Source: Calamus simplicifolius
Taxonomy: Eukaryota; Streptophyta; Magnoliopsida; Arecales; Arecaceae
Length of the DNA: 64,000 nt
NCBI GenBank assembly: GCA_900491605.1
Contig: UESW01003900.1
Location: 2,353,990 to 2,417,989 of the forward strand
Direction: 5' to 3'
Under the pieces are notes generated by a model. That model was not told where the DNA came from. It saw only the letters and a program-made list of their open reading frames with translations, and did not search any database. Of the stretch, positions 1 to 11,597 are shown in pieces. Position 1 is the first letter of the stretch, and every line of letters starts with the position of its first letter. Position numbers and translations under genes: made by a program.

Positions 1-321
1 TTCTTGAATGTTGTAGCTTGAAAACTTGAGAAAGCTTCTTTTGTTATTTGATAGAGCCTTGAATGAGCTTTTAATGGCCTTGAATCTTTTGAAGCACGGC
101 AGCTCTCGAAAAAAAGCAGAAATCTCTCTTGAGTTTTTTCTATATTTTCATACTTAAAACTTCTTAAAAACTCTAATAAATCACTCATTTGAATTTATAT
201 TTATATTCTTCTGAAGGATTACAACATTTACTAGCCATTTTTTACCGTTAGGAATAGTTGCACTAAAGATTGCGCAAGCTGAAATGTATCAGAACTAGCC
301 ATTAGAAGGCTCATTACTGGG

Positions 322-592
322 TTAGTCGGCTACCATGCCGACTAACTTGAGTTTGCTCATTGTATAAGCCACAATTGTCGGCTACCATGCTGACTAATTT
401 GGCTTTGGTTTCTGTAATTGTTGTCTGTGACTCATATTTTACTTATTAGCTGGTATGAGAGCCGGCTACTTTGTTCTGGGATAAGTTTTTCTTATGTTAG
501 TTGGCTACCATGCCGACTAATTAAACCATACTCTCTGTAACTTTAGTTTAGCACTCAAATTCACCTCAGTAGCTGGCATGGGAGTTGGCTAA
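322..592. repeat. Hairpin motif repeated five times
   Basis: The core GTCGGC-TACCAT-GCCGAC, flanked by TTA and TAA, starts near 322, 377 and 497. Diverged copies in the opposite orientation start near 446 and 568. Copies 377 and 497, and 446 and 568, are each about 120 bp apart, so the block looks like an approximately 120-bp tandem dimer plus a partial unit. Each motif can fold into a short GC stem. No known element family was recognised. Confidence 0.6.
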
Positions 593-919
593 TCAGTTCT
601 AAATCACCCAAATTCATTTCGAGGACATGAAAACTTCTTGTTTTGATAAATCCAAGGGTGCTAGATCTTGTATCATGATTCTTCTTCATCGAATATTTTC
701 TCAAACATTTGGATCTTAATCATTTAAGGCCTGAATCATCCTTCTCTGGTCTTGTTCTTCTTTAAAACTTCCTTTCTAGACCCAAAGACGTTAAGAGCTT
801 AAATTTCATATTCTTCTTCTTGATGATTATTGAATAGTTATATTTTACTATAGCACCACACCAAACTCATTAGCCACTTAATTATTTTATGATCATCAAC
901 ATCAATATGGGGTCAACAC

Positions 920-1570
920 TTTTATTATTTTATAATAAACTATTACTTCTTTTCATTTATTAGTGTGATACTACAATAAACTCTTAATATATTCTGGTCT
1001 ACATAAATCAATAGTTTTGCGGTAGCCTCTTATTTGAAAGGGATGAATTTGTTAGATGGTCATTTTTCTTGAGATATTGCCTTTTATAAATAGTTCTTTC
1101 TCTTTCTCAGCCTTTCTCTTTCAACATATCTTTCTTGGGCTTTCTAACATGGTCTTATCACTTGGACAAATCTCTTCATACAAAATACCAACTTCTTTTC
1201 CTTGCAATGCCTTTCATTTGGAAATAATAATCCCAATGTGTTCAAGAAAGCTCTGTATCACTAATCTCTAGTACGATATATCCAAAATAGTGAGAAATGG
1301 TTGAAACAGCATCAAACTTTGCCTTATATTTTGGTTAGACCCTTTTCATTTTTTCCCTTGAATTGTTGTCTTGGAACTGATCCTTTTATTCTAATTAATG
1401 GATCTTATTCCTCCACAACTTTCCATCCTAATTCAAGCTTTAATTTACAACCATTTTAATTAAAACTATGCAAGTTATAATTGCACGCAACTTTCACCAT
1501 TTTACTTAAAATATATAGAAATTAAAATATATCTGAACCTCATACACATTCTCTACTTACCTTGTAGAGA
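920..1570 (+). repeat. Left copy of a long-range direct repeat
   Basis: This AT-rich block aligns by eye, in the same orientation, with about 63330-64000. Shared landmarks include the stretches around 950-975, 1050-1070, 1225-1265 and 1400-1500. Similarity is high but clearly below identity, with small indels. No coding potential is convincing. It may be an old segmental duplication, an intron shared by duplicated genes, or an unclassified dispersed repeat. Confidence 0.65.
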
Positions 1571-2264
1571 TGGGTATAGTGCAGATTTAACAGACACCTC
1601 AAGTGTCCGTGGATTATGTTTCAATCAGCAATCTATGTCTTTGCATAATGTTTTTGATATCATTTCTTGGTCACAATATTGAAGATGTGAGATGCAATAC
1701 TGGCAATTATTTGAATGGTTCTTAGAAATCCACCTTTGTGGACAAATAGTTTATGGTTCTTTGCAGCTTGCATTAAGTCTAGTAAAAGTATTAATAAATC
1801 CATAATAAACATTAAATTTGTCCTTCTAGACTAACAATTTAAGTTGTGCATGTCCTCAGCATATCTCAACTATAACAGGCTAGTTGGTCTCAAATTAGTT
1901 TTTTTCGCTGAACTTTGATTCTTTAGTACTTCATAACATGCACGTTTTAAGGCTTTCTATGTGATCATTTGCAATAAGAGAAATTGTTTGTAGTGTTTGC
2001 CCTAAGTATGGTCATATGTTTAGCAAACTTATTATTGTTAATTTAGAGGCATGATGGCTTCTTTGCCTTTGAGAGGAAGCGATTGCTTAATTCTTTTTAG
2101 TTTTGAGCTCACATGGCTCTCCAATATATTGTCATGCCTGGGCTACTACTTTGGTTTGTTTGTAGGTCCTTGTTAGAGTGGTCAGGCACAAACTTTTTAA
2201 AAGAAATAAACCATTAGTAGTTGATATGACTGATCCCAACGTCATCAGAAAAGGTAACGGCAGT

Positions 2265-3270
2265 CATCGTCATCCCCTCACCCCCGGCACCCCCTCGGGG
2301 TCGGGGGTAGGGTCATCATTCTTTAACCCCGGGGCCCCCACTGGTCCCGGGGTGCATCGTCATCCTCTCACCCCCTCGGGATCGGGGGTAGGGTCATCAT
2401 TCTTTAACCCCGGGGCCCCCACTGGTCCCGGGGTGCATCGTCATCCCCTCCCCCGGCACCCCCTCGGGGTCGGGGGTAGGGTCATCATCATCCCTCAACA
2501 GGGTCATCATCCCTCAACCCCGGGGCCCCCACTGGTCCGGGTGCATCGTCACCCCCTCACCCCCGGCACCCCCTCGGGGTCGGGGGTAAGGTCATCATTC
2601 TTTAACCCCGGGGCCCCCACTAGTCCCGGGGTGCATCGTCATCCCCTCACCCCCGGCACCCCCTCGGGGTCGGGGGTAGGGTCATCATTCTTTAACCCCG
2701 GGGCCCCCACTGGTCCCGGGGTGCATCGTCATCCCCTCACCCCCGGCACCCCCTCGGGGTCGGGGGTAGGGTCATCATTCTTTAACCCCGGGGCCCCCAC
2801 TGGTCCCGGGTGCATCGTCATCCCCTCACCCCCGGCACCCCCTCGGGGTCGGGGGTAGGGTCATCATTCTTTAACCCCGGGGCCCCCACTGGTCCCGGGG
2901 TGCATCGTCATCCCCTCACCCCCGGCACCCCCTCGGGGTCGGGGGTAGGGTCATCATTCTTTAACCCTGGGGCCCCCACTGGTCCCGGGGTGCATCGTCA
3001 TCCTCTCACCCCCGGCACCCCCTCGGGTCGGGGGTAGGGTCATCATTCTTTAACCCCGGGGCCCCCACTGGTCCCGGGGTGCATCGTCATCCCCTCACCC
3101 TCGGCACCCCCTGGGGTCGGGGGTAGGGTCATCATCCCTTAACCCCGGGGCCCCCGCCGGTCCCGGGGTGCATTGTCATTCCCTCACCCCCTGGCACCCC
3201 TCGGGGTCGGGGGTGAGGTCACCATTTCTTAACCCTGGGGCCCCCACCAGTCCCGGGTGTGTCATCATTC
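2265..3270 (+). repeat. LTR minisatellite, about 89-bp unit
   Basis: About eleven units starting near CATCGTCATCCCCTCACC recur every 89-90 bp. Each has palindromic GC cores such as CCCCTCGGGG and ACCCCGGGGCCCCC. The unit length is close to a multiple of three, so a proline/glycine-rich frame stays open across the block; it is not evidence for a protein. The block lies in U3 upstream of the TATA-like box. The 3' LTR has about nine units (13382-14215). Confidence 0.9.
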
Positions 3271-3693
3271 CCCATCTCCGATATCCCTTCAGGGTGGGGT
3301 TATCTGCAATCAACATGCGATTCAGCTGCCAAGAAACGCGGCAACCTTCAGGTTGCATGGTGCACGCACATAATTCCCAGTACATGACCATACCTCGTCG
3401 CAGAATACCGTTCGGTACTTCCGTGATTGTGCCCTGTTACGGAGGGCCATGCCTCATAACGAGGTTTGGCGCGTTGCATGCCCCTATACATGACCATATC
3501 TTGCTACGGCGTACGGCATGCTACTACTTGCAGCTATACTCTGTCCCATCAGCCGGCGGCGCGCACTGCCTACCTTCGCGACCGCTGGACACGTGTGATA
3601 TCACATCAACATGAGGTACGGGGGATGTCTTCGGCAAATGTAGCTGCGGTACGAAAGCAATCTCCCCTAGGCGAAAGGTGAGATATTAGGACA

Positions 3694-3702
3694 ACTATAA
3701 GA
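3694..3702 (+). promoter_or_regulatory. TATA-like box of element A LTR
   Basis: ACTATAAGAG lies downstream of the minisatellite and about 250 bp before the LTR end, where a retrotransposon promoter is expected. The same sequence is in the 3' LTR near 14650. The transcription start is inferred, not seen. Confidence 0.5.
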
Positions 3703-3828
3703 GCAGGGGAATGGGCGGTAAGTGAAAACTGAACTCTGGTTTTTTTGAGCTTTCTTCCTCCCTGCAAAAACCCTAACTGCCTCAGTTTCTCTTCGCTGGG
3801 GTGGTTCCTTGTCTGAACCAAAGCCACT

Positions 3829-3897
3829 AACTTGATCGTCGGAGGGTCCCCACCGGTGCCACCGGTCCCCGGGGACTTTTCTTGCAGGATATCCCGG
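3829..3897 (+). promoter_or_regulatory. Conserved R/U5 motif of Tat-type LTRs
   Basis: The string ACTTGATCGTCGGAGGGTC is followed by a CCGGTG/CACCGG hairpin and ACTTTTCTTGCAGG. Near-identical arrangements occur in the LTRs of C (42438-42498), D (45820-45890 and 57210-57280) and B (reverse strand, 32673-32735 and 24877-24940), though these LTRs are otherwise dissimilar. A role in RNA processing, packaging or polyadenylation is only inference. The terminal TTGCAG also resembles a 3' splice site. Confidence 0.6.
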
Positions 3898-3952
3898 AGC
3901 GAGACATCCGTCTTCCCCGACGTTCGAAGGAGGTGACTTGGCGTCATCAGAT

Positions 3953-3970
3953 TGGCGCGCCAGGTAGGGG
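3953..3970 (+). other. Primer binding site of element A
   Basis: TGGCGCGCCAGGTAGGGG starts three bases after the LTR, and its TGG pairs with the CCA end of a tRNA. The tRNA was not identified. Element B has almost the same site; D has a different one. Confidence 0.8.
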
Positions 3971-4031
3971 TAGTGCAAGAAAGACTTCGAACCAGCGGCT
4001 TTCTTTTTCTTGTCCTCACGACCTCAAGGCC

Positions 4032-5590
4032 ATGGTGACGACCCGAACGAAAGGAGCTTCAGCCGGACGCACTGGGGGGCAGCGCTGCGGGGCTGGTCCA
4101 CCCGTGGAGGCCCCCCCGGTTCTCGAATCCTGTTTCCCGGAGCCTCCTAATCTCCAGGGGGCAGGGCCTTCTGACGCCCCTGCGTCTGCTCCACCGCCAC
4201 TTCAAGAAGATCGATTCGCTGCCCTGACCAACCAGGTCCAGTCGTTGGCGGCGGCGATCAGAGGCATGCAGCAGCAACAAGCGGCCTTGTGGCAACCGGA
4301 GCCGAACCCGTCCGTCCCAGGGGTAGTGCAGCCTAGCCAGCACTCCACCCGCCGGAGGTCGCCCATTCCTGTAGATCATCACCGCCGATCCCCGGCCAAG
4401 CCGCATCCCCGCGAGACATCCAAAAGGCCCCGGTCTCCCTCTCGCCACGCCAGTGTCTCTCCTAAGCGGCGGCACGGAAAGGAGGCGGAGCGCACGCGCC
4501 GGCATCGCCGCCCCCGCTCTTCTTCTGAGTCTTCGGGGGAGGGCTCCTTTGATGGCCGGATGCCTCGTCGAGCTGAGCGTCGACTTGAGGAGTGCAACCA
4601 GAAGCTGGAGGAGCTCAGCCGTCGGATCACTCACCTGCCGGAGACTGATTATGACAGTCGGCCTCCTCTGTCCCGCCGCATCATGGAAGAGCCTATCTCC
4701 ACCAGGTTCCGCCTTCCTCAGCTGGACCCTTACGACGGGACCACGGACCCTCTAGACCATTTGGAGAGCTATAAGGTGCTCATGCAAGTTTAGGGGGCCA
4801 CTGACTCGCTCATGTGTGTCGCATTCCCGGCTACCTTGAAAAAAGCTGCCCGGGCCTGGTATTCATGTCTGCCGCCGCGAAGCATCGACTCCTTCCGCCA
4901 GTTGGAGAGGGCTTTTCTGGCCCACTTTGACGCCTGCCGGAAGATCCCAAGGGTGGCAGACAGCCTGTTTGCCGTGCAGCAGAAGAATGGCGAGTCTCTG
5001 CGGGACTATGTCGCCCGGTTTAAGGAGGCCGCCTTGGAAGTCTATAACCTGGAGGACTCGGTGGCAACCCTGGCTTTGAAGCGGGGCTTCGCCCTTCTCG
5101 CTTCGCATACTCCCTGGACAAAAAGCCGCGGGTTCCTACTCCGAACTTCTAATCCGCGCCCAGAAGTACATCCGGGCAGACGAAGCTGACTTTTCCCGGC
5201 GTGAGGCTGGCGGGAGCATACCCAGGAAGCCACCCAGCCAGAACCTGCTGAAGCCCGCCCCAGGAGGCCCGAGCCTCCTCGCCGACCAGACCACCGTCCT
5301 CGACCTCCCGCACCGAGAGACGGGCCTTATACTCCGTTGCTTGCTCCAATATCCCAGATCCTGCTCGAGATCGAAGGGGAGCCCTATCTGCAACGCCCTC
5401 CTCCCATCAACCCGAAGATTCCCGGAACAAAAATCTCTACTGCCGCTACCACCGGGACCATGGCCACAACACCGACGACTGCCGGCAGCTGAAGAAAGCC
5501 ATTGAAGACCTCATTCAAAAGGCCACCTGAGGAAGTTCGTCCAAAGGAACAACCCAGGAGCCCCTGGCCCGTCAGCGCCTGCGCCGCCAG
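4032..5590 (+). pseudogene. gag: Element A gag (broken)
   Basis: Starts MVTTRTKG at 4032, just after the primer site. An Arg/Ser/Pro-rich N-terminal half is followed by the Ty3-type capsid domain (FRLPQLDPYDG, DPLDHLESY, LERAFLAHFDACR, VADSLF, LRDYVARFK). A TAG at 4791 replaces the glutamine codon found in element B, after which the same frame continues to about 5090. Two frame changes follow between about 5090 and 5140. The C-terminal Cys/His motif YCRYHRDHGHNTDDC lies near 5440-5490. It would form the virus-like particle, but this copy cannot give a full product without readthrough. Confidence 0.88.
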
Positions 5591-5624
5591 TGATTGATAA
5601 CACCCCGACGAGAAGACAGTAGCG

Positions 5625-6816
5625 ATGATTTCCTGGGGGGCAGGAGGCCCGTCGAAGAGACCGAGGGGGGAGGGAGGAGTGGAGACTGTAATTCCTTTTT
5701 TCGAAAAGGACTTGGAGGGGGTTGTAAACCAAGATGATGATAGCGTCGTCGTATCCATGACGATTGCTAAACATCCTGTAAAACGAATCTTAGTCGACAG
5801 TGGAAGCTCCGTAGATGTTTTGAACTACGACGCCTTTGTTCGTATGAATCTGTCGCATGATCTGCTTCGGCCTGTCGTCACGCCTTTGATGGGGTTCACA
5901 GGAGATTCTGTGAGGGTCGAAGGGGAAATTACTCTTCCTGTAACAGCTGGAACGGCTCCGTGCCAGAGCACCGTCTTTATAAAATTCTTGGTAGTCCGTG
6001 TGCCCCTGGCGTACAACGCAATTCTTGGGAGGCCCGGGCTCAACCTCTTGGATGCCGTCATATCCACCAAGCGGCTCCTTGTGAGATTCCCAACCGCCAG
6101 CGGGGTCGGCGAGATGCGAGGGGAGCAGGGCCTACCGGCGCTTTGCTATCACTTGGCCCCTAGTCCCCAGGAAGCAGCCCCTGCACCGCCGTCTGCGCCA
6201 GCACCTGAGGCCCTTGACCCGCGAGACCTGGAGAGGAGGGGGGAACCGGCCGAGCGGCTGCTCACTTTCCCCCTCGGGGAGGACCCCATGCAGACGATCC
6301 GCGTTGGAGCCTCACTCCCGGACGAAGCTCGTGACCGGCTCCTGGCCTTTCTGCGGGCCAACGCCGACGTCTTCGCTTGGTCAGCCTCCGACATGCCCGG
6401 GATCCCGGAGGAGGTGATCACACATCAGCTCAACATCCGACCGGAGTGCCGGCCTATCAGGCAGAAGAAAAGAAGTTTTGCCCCGGACCGACAGAAGGCT
6501 GTTGACGAGGAGGTGCGGAAGCTGTTGGCGGCTGGCCACGTCCGCGAGGTGCGCTACCCTAACTGGTTGGCGAACGTCGTGATGGTTCGTAAGGCCAGTG
6601 GAAGCTGGAGGATGTGTGTGGACTTCACCGACCTCAATAAGGCGTGTCCGAAGGACAGCTTCCGCTCCCCCGGATCGACCAGCTGGTAGACGCCACCTCC
6701 GGGCATGGGACGCTCAGTTTCATGGATGCGTTTTCGGGGTATAATCAAATCAAGATGAGCTCAGCAGATGAAGAAGCAACCTCCTTTGTCACAGAGAGGG
6801 GATCTACTGTTACAGG
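5625..6816 (+). pseudogene. pol: Element A pol, 5' part: protease and start of RT
   Basis: The frame from 5625 to 6689 holds an aspartic protease with LVDSGSS (about 5790) and the second motif AILGRPGL. The linker is followed by the RT N-terminus: DVFAWS, LNIRPECRPIRQKKR, NWLANVVMV, CVDFTDLNKACPKDSF. Compared with the intact frame of element D, one base is missing near 6662 and another near 6803, splitting RT into three frames. These look like simple decay. The protease would mature the polyprotein; RT makes cDNA in the particle. Confidence 0.9.
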
Positions 6817-9489
6817 GTGATGCCTTTCGGACTGAAAAACGCCGGGGCCACTTACCAAAGACTAATGAACAAGGTTTTTGAGAATCAATTGGGGCGCAAC
6901 ATGGAGGTATATGTGGATGACATGCTGACCAAGAGTGCCCATGCAGAAGACCATGTAGCAGATCTCGAGGAGACTTTCAGCAACCTGCGTCGGTACCGGA
7001 TGAAACTCAACCCTCACAAATGCGCCTTCGGAGTAGCGGCTGGCAAGTTCCTGGGGTTCATGGTGACCCAGCGCGGGATCGAGGCCAACCCCGACAAGAT
7101 CAGAGCCATCCTGGAGATGCGGCCTCCGGTCAGCAAGAAGGAGGTGCAGCGCCTGACAGGGAGGGTGGCAGCCTTGAGCCGTTTCATGTCAAGGTCGGCG
7201 GAGAGGTGCCTACCCTTTTTCAAGGCGCTGCGCAAGATCAACGGCTTCGAATGGACGGAAGAGTGCCAGGGCTCCTTCGAAGACTTGAAGCAGTTTCTCT
7301 CTACTCCTCCGCTACTGTCCAAGCCTGAAAATGGAGAGGAGCTCTTTTTATATCTGGCCGCCTCCCCCGAGGCTGTTAGCTCCGTGCTTGTGCGCACGGA
7401 TACCGGCGGAGCCCAGAAGCCCATCTATTATACCAGCAAGGTGCTCCATGACGCTGAGACCAGGTATTCAAAAACCGAGAAGATTATCTTCGCCTTGGTG
7501 GTTTCTGCTCAGCGCCTTCGGCCTTACTTTCAAGCCCATCCCATCGTGGTGCTCACGGACCAGCCCCTGCGAGCTATTCTGTCTCGCCCCGACACCTCCG
7601 GCCGGCTGGCTAAATGGGCCATCAAGCTAAGCGAGTTCGACCTGTCCATCCGGCCAAGACCAGCCATGAAGTCCCAGGTGTTGGCGGATTTCTTAGTTGA
7701 GTGCTCCTGGACAGAGAAGGACGTGGAGGAGGAGCGACCGGAGAAGCCAAGGGATTCTCCTTCACCTGGAGAGACGGAGGATTGGATCCTGCATGTAGAT
7801 GGAGCGGCGAACTCTCAAGGGAGTGGAGCCGGACTCATTCTCGCGAGCCCAGAGGGAGACGTGGTGGAGTATGCTCTCAGATTCCAGTTCCTGGCGACCA
7901 ATAACCAGGCGGAGTACGAAGCCCTGCTGGCGGGGATGAGGCTAGCCGAGGAGCTGGGCGCGGGGCGCTTAAGGGCCTTCACGGACTCTCAACTCATTTC
8001 TGGACAAGTCGCCGGGGAGTACGAGGCTAGGGACCCCACCATGTCCCGCTACTTGAGCAAGGTGCAGTCCCAGGCGTCTCATTTCTCTTATTTCCGTGTC
8101 AGCTATATCCCCAGAGCGGAGAATGCCAGGGCTGACGCGCTGTCTCGTTTGGCCACTTCGGTCGACGGGACGTTGGGGAGAACGTATGTGGAGCACCTAC
8201 AAGTCCCAAGCTTCGAGGCCACGGATGAAGCGTTGCCGGTGCAGCAGGAGCCCTCCTGGATGGACCCCTATGTTCGGTACTTGACTGACGGCACTCTCCC
8301 GGAGGACCCCGCTGAGGCCAAGCTGCTCAAACGAAGGGCCCCGAGGTTCTTGATGATGGACGGGAAGCTTTATCGGAGATCCTTCTCATATCCGGTCCTT
8401 AGGTGTGTGGGGCCAGCAGAATCAGATTACATCCTTAGGGAGATCCACGAGGGTGTATGTGGGAGTCACCTGGGGGGCAGAGCCCTAGCATACAAGGCCC
8501 TACGCCAAGGGTATTTCTGGTTGACAATGAAGGAGGACGCGTCCGAGCTTGTCAAGAAGTGTGATAGCTGCCAGCGTCATGCCAATATTCAGCGACAGCC
8601 AACCTCTCACCTAACTCCTCTGGTGGCACCCTGGCCTTTCGCCCAGTGGGGTATGGATATCTTAGGTCCATTTCCCCCGGCCTCCGGGCAGCGGAAGTTT
8701 CTCCTGGTGGCAGTGGATCACTTCACCAAGTGGGTTGAAGCTGAGGCTCTGGCCAAAATTACCGAGAGTAAAGTGAGATCTTTCTTCTGGAAGTCAGTCA
8801 TATGTCGGTTTGGGCTGCCACGCACTCTAGTCACTGATAACGGCCGACAGTTTGACAACGCACCTTTCCGGGAGTTCTGCTCCGAGCTGGGCATCTGTCA
8901 GAGGTTCACCTCCGTCGGGCATCCTCAAACCAACGGGGCAGCGGAAGTGACTAACCGGATCATCCTCCAGGGGCTAAAGACTCGACTGGATGGCTGCAAG
9001 GGACGATGGGTAGAAGAACTCTCCAACGTGCTATGGGCTTATCATACAACGCCACGAACTCCCACTGGCGAAACGCCATTCAGCTTGGTCTTTGGTTCTG
9101 AGGCCGTCATTCCTGTGGAGATCGGCGCGCCCAGCCCTCGGGTAGAAGCCTACAGTGAGGAAGATAATCCAGACCAACTGCGAGCCAACCTCGACCTGGT
9201 AGAGGAGATGCGAGATCGGGCGCGGCTTCGAATGGCAGCCTATCGGCAACGGGCCGCAAAATACTATAACGCTCGCGTGCGCCCCCGGACGTTCCTACCA
9301 GGAGACCTAATCCTTCGACGGGCTGAAGTCTCAAAACCAACTGAAGGCGGCAAGCTAGCCCCTAACTGGGAGGGACCTTACCGAGTCGCTGAGACGCTGC
9401 ACCACGGAGCTTACAAAATCGAAGAACTTGACGGGACACCACTTCCTAGGACATGGAATGCGGATAACCTCCGCCGGTATTATCAGTAA
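6817..9489 (+). CDS. pol: Element A pol, 3' part: RT, two RNase H domains, integrase
   Basis: An uninterrupted 890-residue frame. Residues 1-170: rest of RT, with MPFGLKNAG and the catalytic VYVDDM near residue 31. About 170-300: the original gypsy-type RNase H (SVLVRTD, QKPIYYTSKVL, EKIIFALV). About 323-445: the second, archaeal-type RNase H (HVDGAANSQGSG, AEYEALLAGM, FTDSQLI, NARADALS). About 545-890: integrase with HHCC zinc finger (CDSC at 8560), MDILGP, TDNGRQF, NGAAEVTNR, ending in YYQ. No chromodomain, as expected for Tat. The open length suggests recent activity, but the first codon lies inside RT, so it is not a separate gene. Confidence 0.93.
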   Translation: MMPFGLKNAGATYQRLMNKVFENQLGRNMEVYVDDMLTKSAHAEDHVADLEETFSNLRRYRMKLNPHKCAFGVAAGKFLGFMVTQRGIEANPDKIRAILEMRPPVSKKEVQRLTGRVAALSRFMSRSAERCLPFFKALRKINGFEWTEECQGSFEDLKQFLSTPPLLSKPENGEELFLYLAASPEAVSSVLVRTDTGGAQKPIYYTSKVLHDAETRYSKTEKIIFALVVSAQRLRPYFQAHPIVVLTDQPLRAILSRPDTSGRLAKWAIKLSEFDLSIRPRPAMKSQVLADFLVECSWTEKDVEEERPEKPRDSPSPGETEDWILHVDGAANSQGSGAGLILASPEGDVVEYALRFQFLATNNQAEYEALLAGMRLAEELGAGRLRAFTDSQLISGQVAGEYEARDPTMSRYLSKVQSQASHFSYFRVSYIPRAENARADALSRLATSVDGTLGRTYVEHLQVPSFEATDEALPVQQEPSWMDPYVRYLTDGTLPEDPAEAKLLKRRAPRFLMMDGKLYRRSFSYPVLRCVGPAESDYILREIHEGVCGSHLGGRALAYKALRQGYFWLTMKEDASELVKKCDSCQRHANIQRQPTSHLTPLVAPWPFAQWGMDILGPFPPASGQRKFLLVAVDHFTKWVEAEALAKITESKVRSFFWKSVICRFGLPRTLVTDNGRQFDNAPFREFCSELGICQRFTSVGHPQTNGAAEVTNRIILQGLKTRLDGCKGRWVEELSNVLWAYHTTPRTPTGETPFSLVFGSEAVIPVEIGAPSPRVEAYSEEDNPDQLRANLDLVEEMRDRARLRMAAYRQRAAKYYNARVRPRTFLPGDLILRRAEVSKPTEGGKLAPNWEGPYRVAETLHHGAYKIEELDGTPLPRTWNADNLRRYYQ

Positions 9490-9589
9490 TGTATCCCCCT
9501 TTTTCATATTAAACGTCATCTCCGTATTTGTTCGGATGTTCACCCCTCATTCAATGCTAACGGAATTCAATTCTAGTTATCTGAATCTT

Positions 9590-11240
9590 CCCAAAGCCCT
9601 GCATCAGCCAGGCATAAAGCCCAGTGTACCACTGGCAGAGCAGTGTACCACTGGCTCTCAACAACAAAAGCCCGGCACCCCGTCGGCACCAAAGCCCTGC
9701 ATCAGCCAGGCATAAAGCCCAGTGTACCACTGGCAGAGCAGTGTACCACTGGCTCTCAACAACAAAAGCCCGGCACCCCGTCGGCACCAAAGCCCTGCAC
9801 CAGCCAGGCATAAAGCCCAGTGTACCACTGGCAGAGCAGTGTACCACTGGCTCTCAACAACAAAAGCCCGGCACCCCGTCGGCACCAAAGCCCTGCACCA
9901 GCCAGGCATAAAGTCCAGTGTACCACTGGCAGAGCAGTGTACCACTGGCTCTCAACAACAAAAGCCCGGCACCCCGTCGGCACCAAAGCCCTGCACCAGC
10001 CAGGCATAAAGCCCAGTGTACCACTGGCAGAGCAGTGTACCACTGGCTCTCAACAACAAAAGCCCGGCACCCCATCGGCACCAAAGCCCTGCACCAGCCA
10101 GGCATAAAGCCCAGTGTACCGCTGGCAGAGCAGTGTACCACTGGCTCTCAACAACAAAAGCCCGGCACCCCGTCGGCACCAAAGCCCTGCACCAGCCAGG
10201 CATAAAGCCCAGTGTACCACTGGCAGAGCAGTGTACCACTGGCTCTCAACAACAAAAGCCCGGCACCCCGTCGGCACCAAAGCCCTGCACCAGCCAGGCA
10301 TAAAGCCCAGTGTACCACTGGCTCTCAACAACAAAAGCCCGGCACCCCGTCGGCACCAAAGCCCTGCACCAGCCAGGCATAAAGCCCAGTGTACCACTGG
10401 CAGAGCAGTGTACCACTGGCTCTCAACAACAAAAGCCCGGCACCCCATCGGCACCAAAGCCCTGCATCAGCCAGGCATAAAGCCCAGTGTACCACTGGCA
10501 GAGCAGTGTACCACTGGCTCTCAACAACAAAAGCCCGGCACCCCGTCGGCACCAAAGCCCTGCACCAGCCAGGCATAAAGCCCAGTGTACCACTGGCAGA
10601 GCAGTGTACCACTGGCTCTCAACAACAAAAGCCCGGCACCCCGTCGGCACCAAAGCCCTGCATCAGCCAGGCATAAAGCCTAGTGTACCACTGGCAGAGC
10701 AGTGTACCACTGGCTCTCAACAACAAAAGCCCGGCACCCCATCGGCACCAAAGCCCTGCATCAGCCAGGCATAAAGCCCAGTGTACCACTGGCAGAGCAG
10801 TGTACCACTGGCTCTCAACAACAAAAGCCCGGCACCCCGTCGGCACCAAAGCCCTGCATCAGCCAGGCATAAAGCCCAGTGTACCACTGGCAGAGCAGTG
10901 TACCACTGGCTCTCAACAACAAAAGCCCGGCACCCCGTCGGCACCAAAGCCCTGCACCAGCTAGGCATAAAGCCCAGTGTACCACTGGCAGAGCAGTGTA
11001 CCACTGGCTCTCAACAACAAAAGCCCGGCACCCCGTCGGCACCAAAGCCCTGCATCAGCCAGGCATAAAGCCCAATGTACCATTAGCTCTCAACAACAAA
11101 AGCCCAGCACCCCGTCGGCACCAAAGCCCTGCATCAGCCAGGCATAAAGCCCAATGTACCACTGGCTCTCAACAACAAAAGCCCGGCACCCCGTCGGCAC
11201 TCAAAGCCCTGCACCAGCCAGGCATAAGACCCGGCTAACC
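9590..11240 (+). repeat. 98-bp tandem array after integrase
   Basis: About 17 units of 98 bp, each with AAAGCCCTGCA, GCCAGGCATAAAGCC and two copies of GTGTACCACTGGC. CCAGTG-TAC-CACTGG folds as a stem with a 3-base loop. Some units lack an internal piece of about 20 bp (near 10320, 11080 and 11160). As 98 is not divisible by three, six-frame translation gives staggered 95-residue ORFs on both strands; these are artefacts. The array lies between the sense pol stop and the antisense gene's 3' end. Confidence 0.93.
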
Positions 11241-11590
11241 GCTGGCGGAGCAGGGCACCAATGATTCTTCACAGCCAAGACCCGACACCTTACCGGTCAA
11301 AACAAAGCTAAGTCCCGCGGGCATCAAGCTACGCGCCAGACTGACACCAGGTCCAATACTTGACTGGGCATTACGCCTATAGCTCCGAGGGAGCCTACCG
11401 GCCTAATCCCCGATCAGCGGTGCCCCCGCTTCCAAGATTCAACCCTACCTAGCTCTAGTCCGCGGGTCCATGTAACTAAGACGGAGTGGCGCAGGTGGGA
11501 AGGTGTCCCTCGAATCATCGAGACAAACAAGAATCGTGGGGCCACGTATCAATTGATGAAGTTAACAATAATACGAAGATCATCATGAAA
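11241..11590. other. Spacer in element A
   Basis: Between the array and the end of the antisense gene. No open frame or repeat of note was recognised. It probably holds the 3' flank of the antisense transcript. Confidence 0.5.
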
Positions 11591-11597
11591 AAGTATT

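Larger units (their letters stand above)
1..2221. other. AT-rich flank without a recognisable gene
   Basis: No long open frame, no protein family and no RNA gene was recognised. The stretch contains a hairpin repeat (322-592) and the left copy of a long-range direct repeat (about 920-1570). The last five bases, gtagt, are the target duplication of element A. It could be intron or intergenic DNA. Confidence 0.6.
2222..3949 (+). repeat. Element A 5' LTR (1728 bp)
   Basis: Starts TGATATGACTG and ends GGCGTCATCA. The matching 3' LTR is at 13340-14902. The 165-bp length difference comes mainly from copy number in the internal minisatellite. The non-repetitive part (about 3270-3949) holds a TATA-like box and a motif shared with the other Tat-type elements. 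Confidence 0.93.

Noticed and set aside
2178..3037. Long Pro/Gly/His-rich ORFs in the LTR of element A (also 13559-14185)
   Set aside because: They translate an 89-90 bp minisatellite in a frame that happens to lack stops. They start outside or within the LTR and have no protein features.
9557..11238. Many 95-residue ORFs on both strands
   Set aside because: Six-frame artefacts of the 98-bp repeat: the same stop recurs every 294 bases in each frame.
9590..11240. CRISPR-like array
   Set aside because: Units are contiguous with no unique spacers, and the context is a plant retrotransposon.
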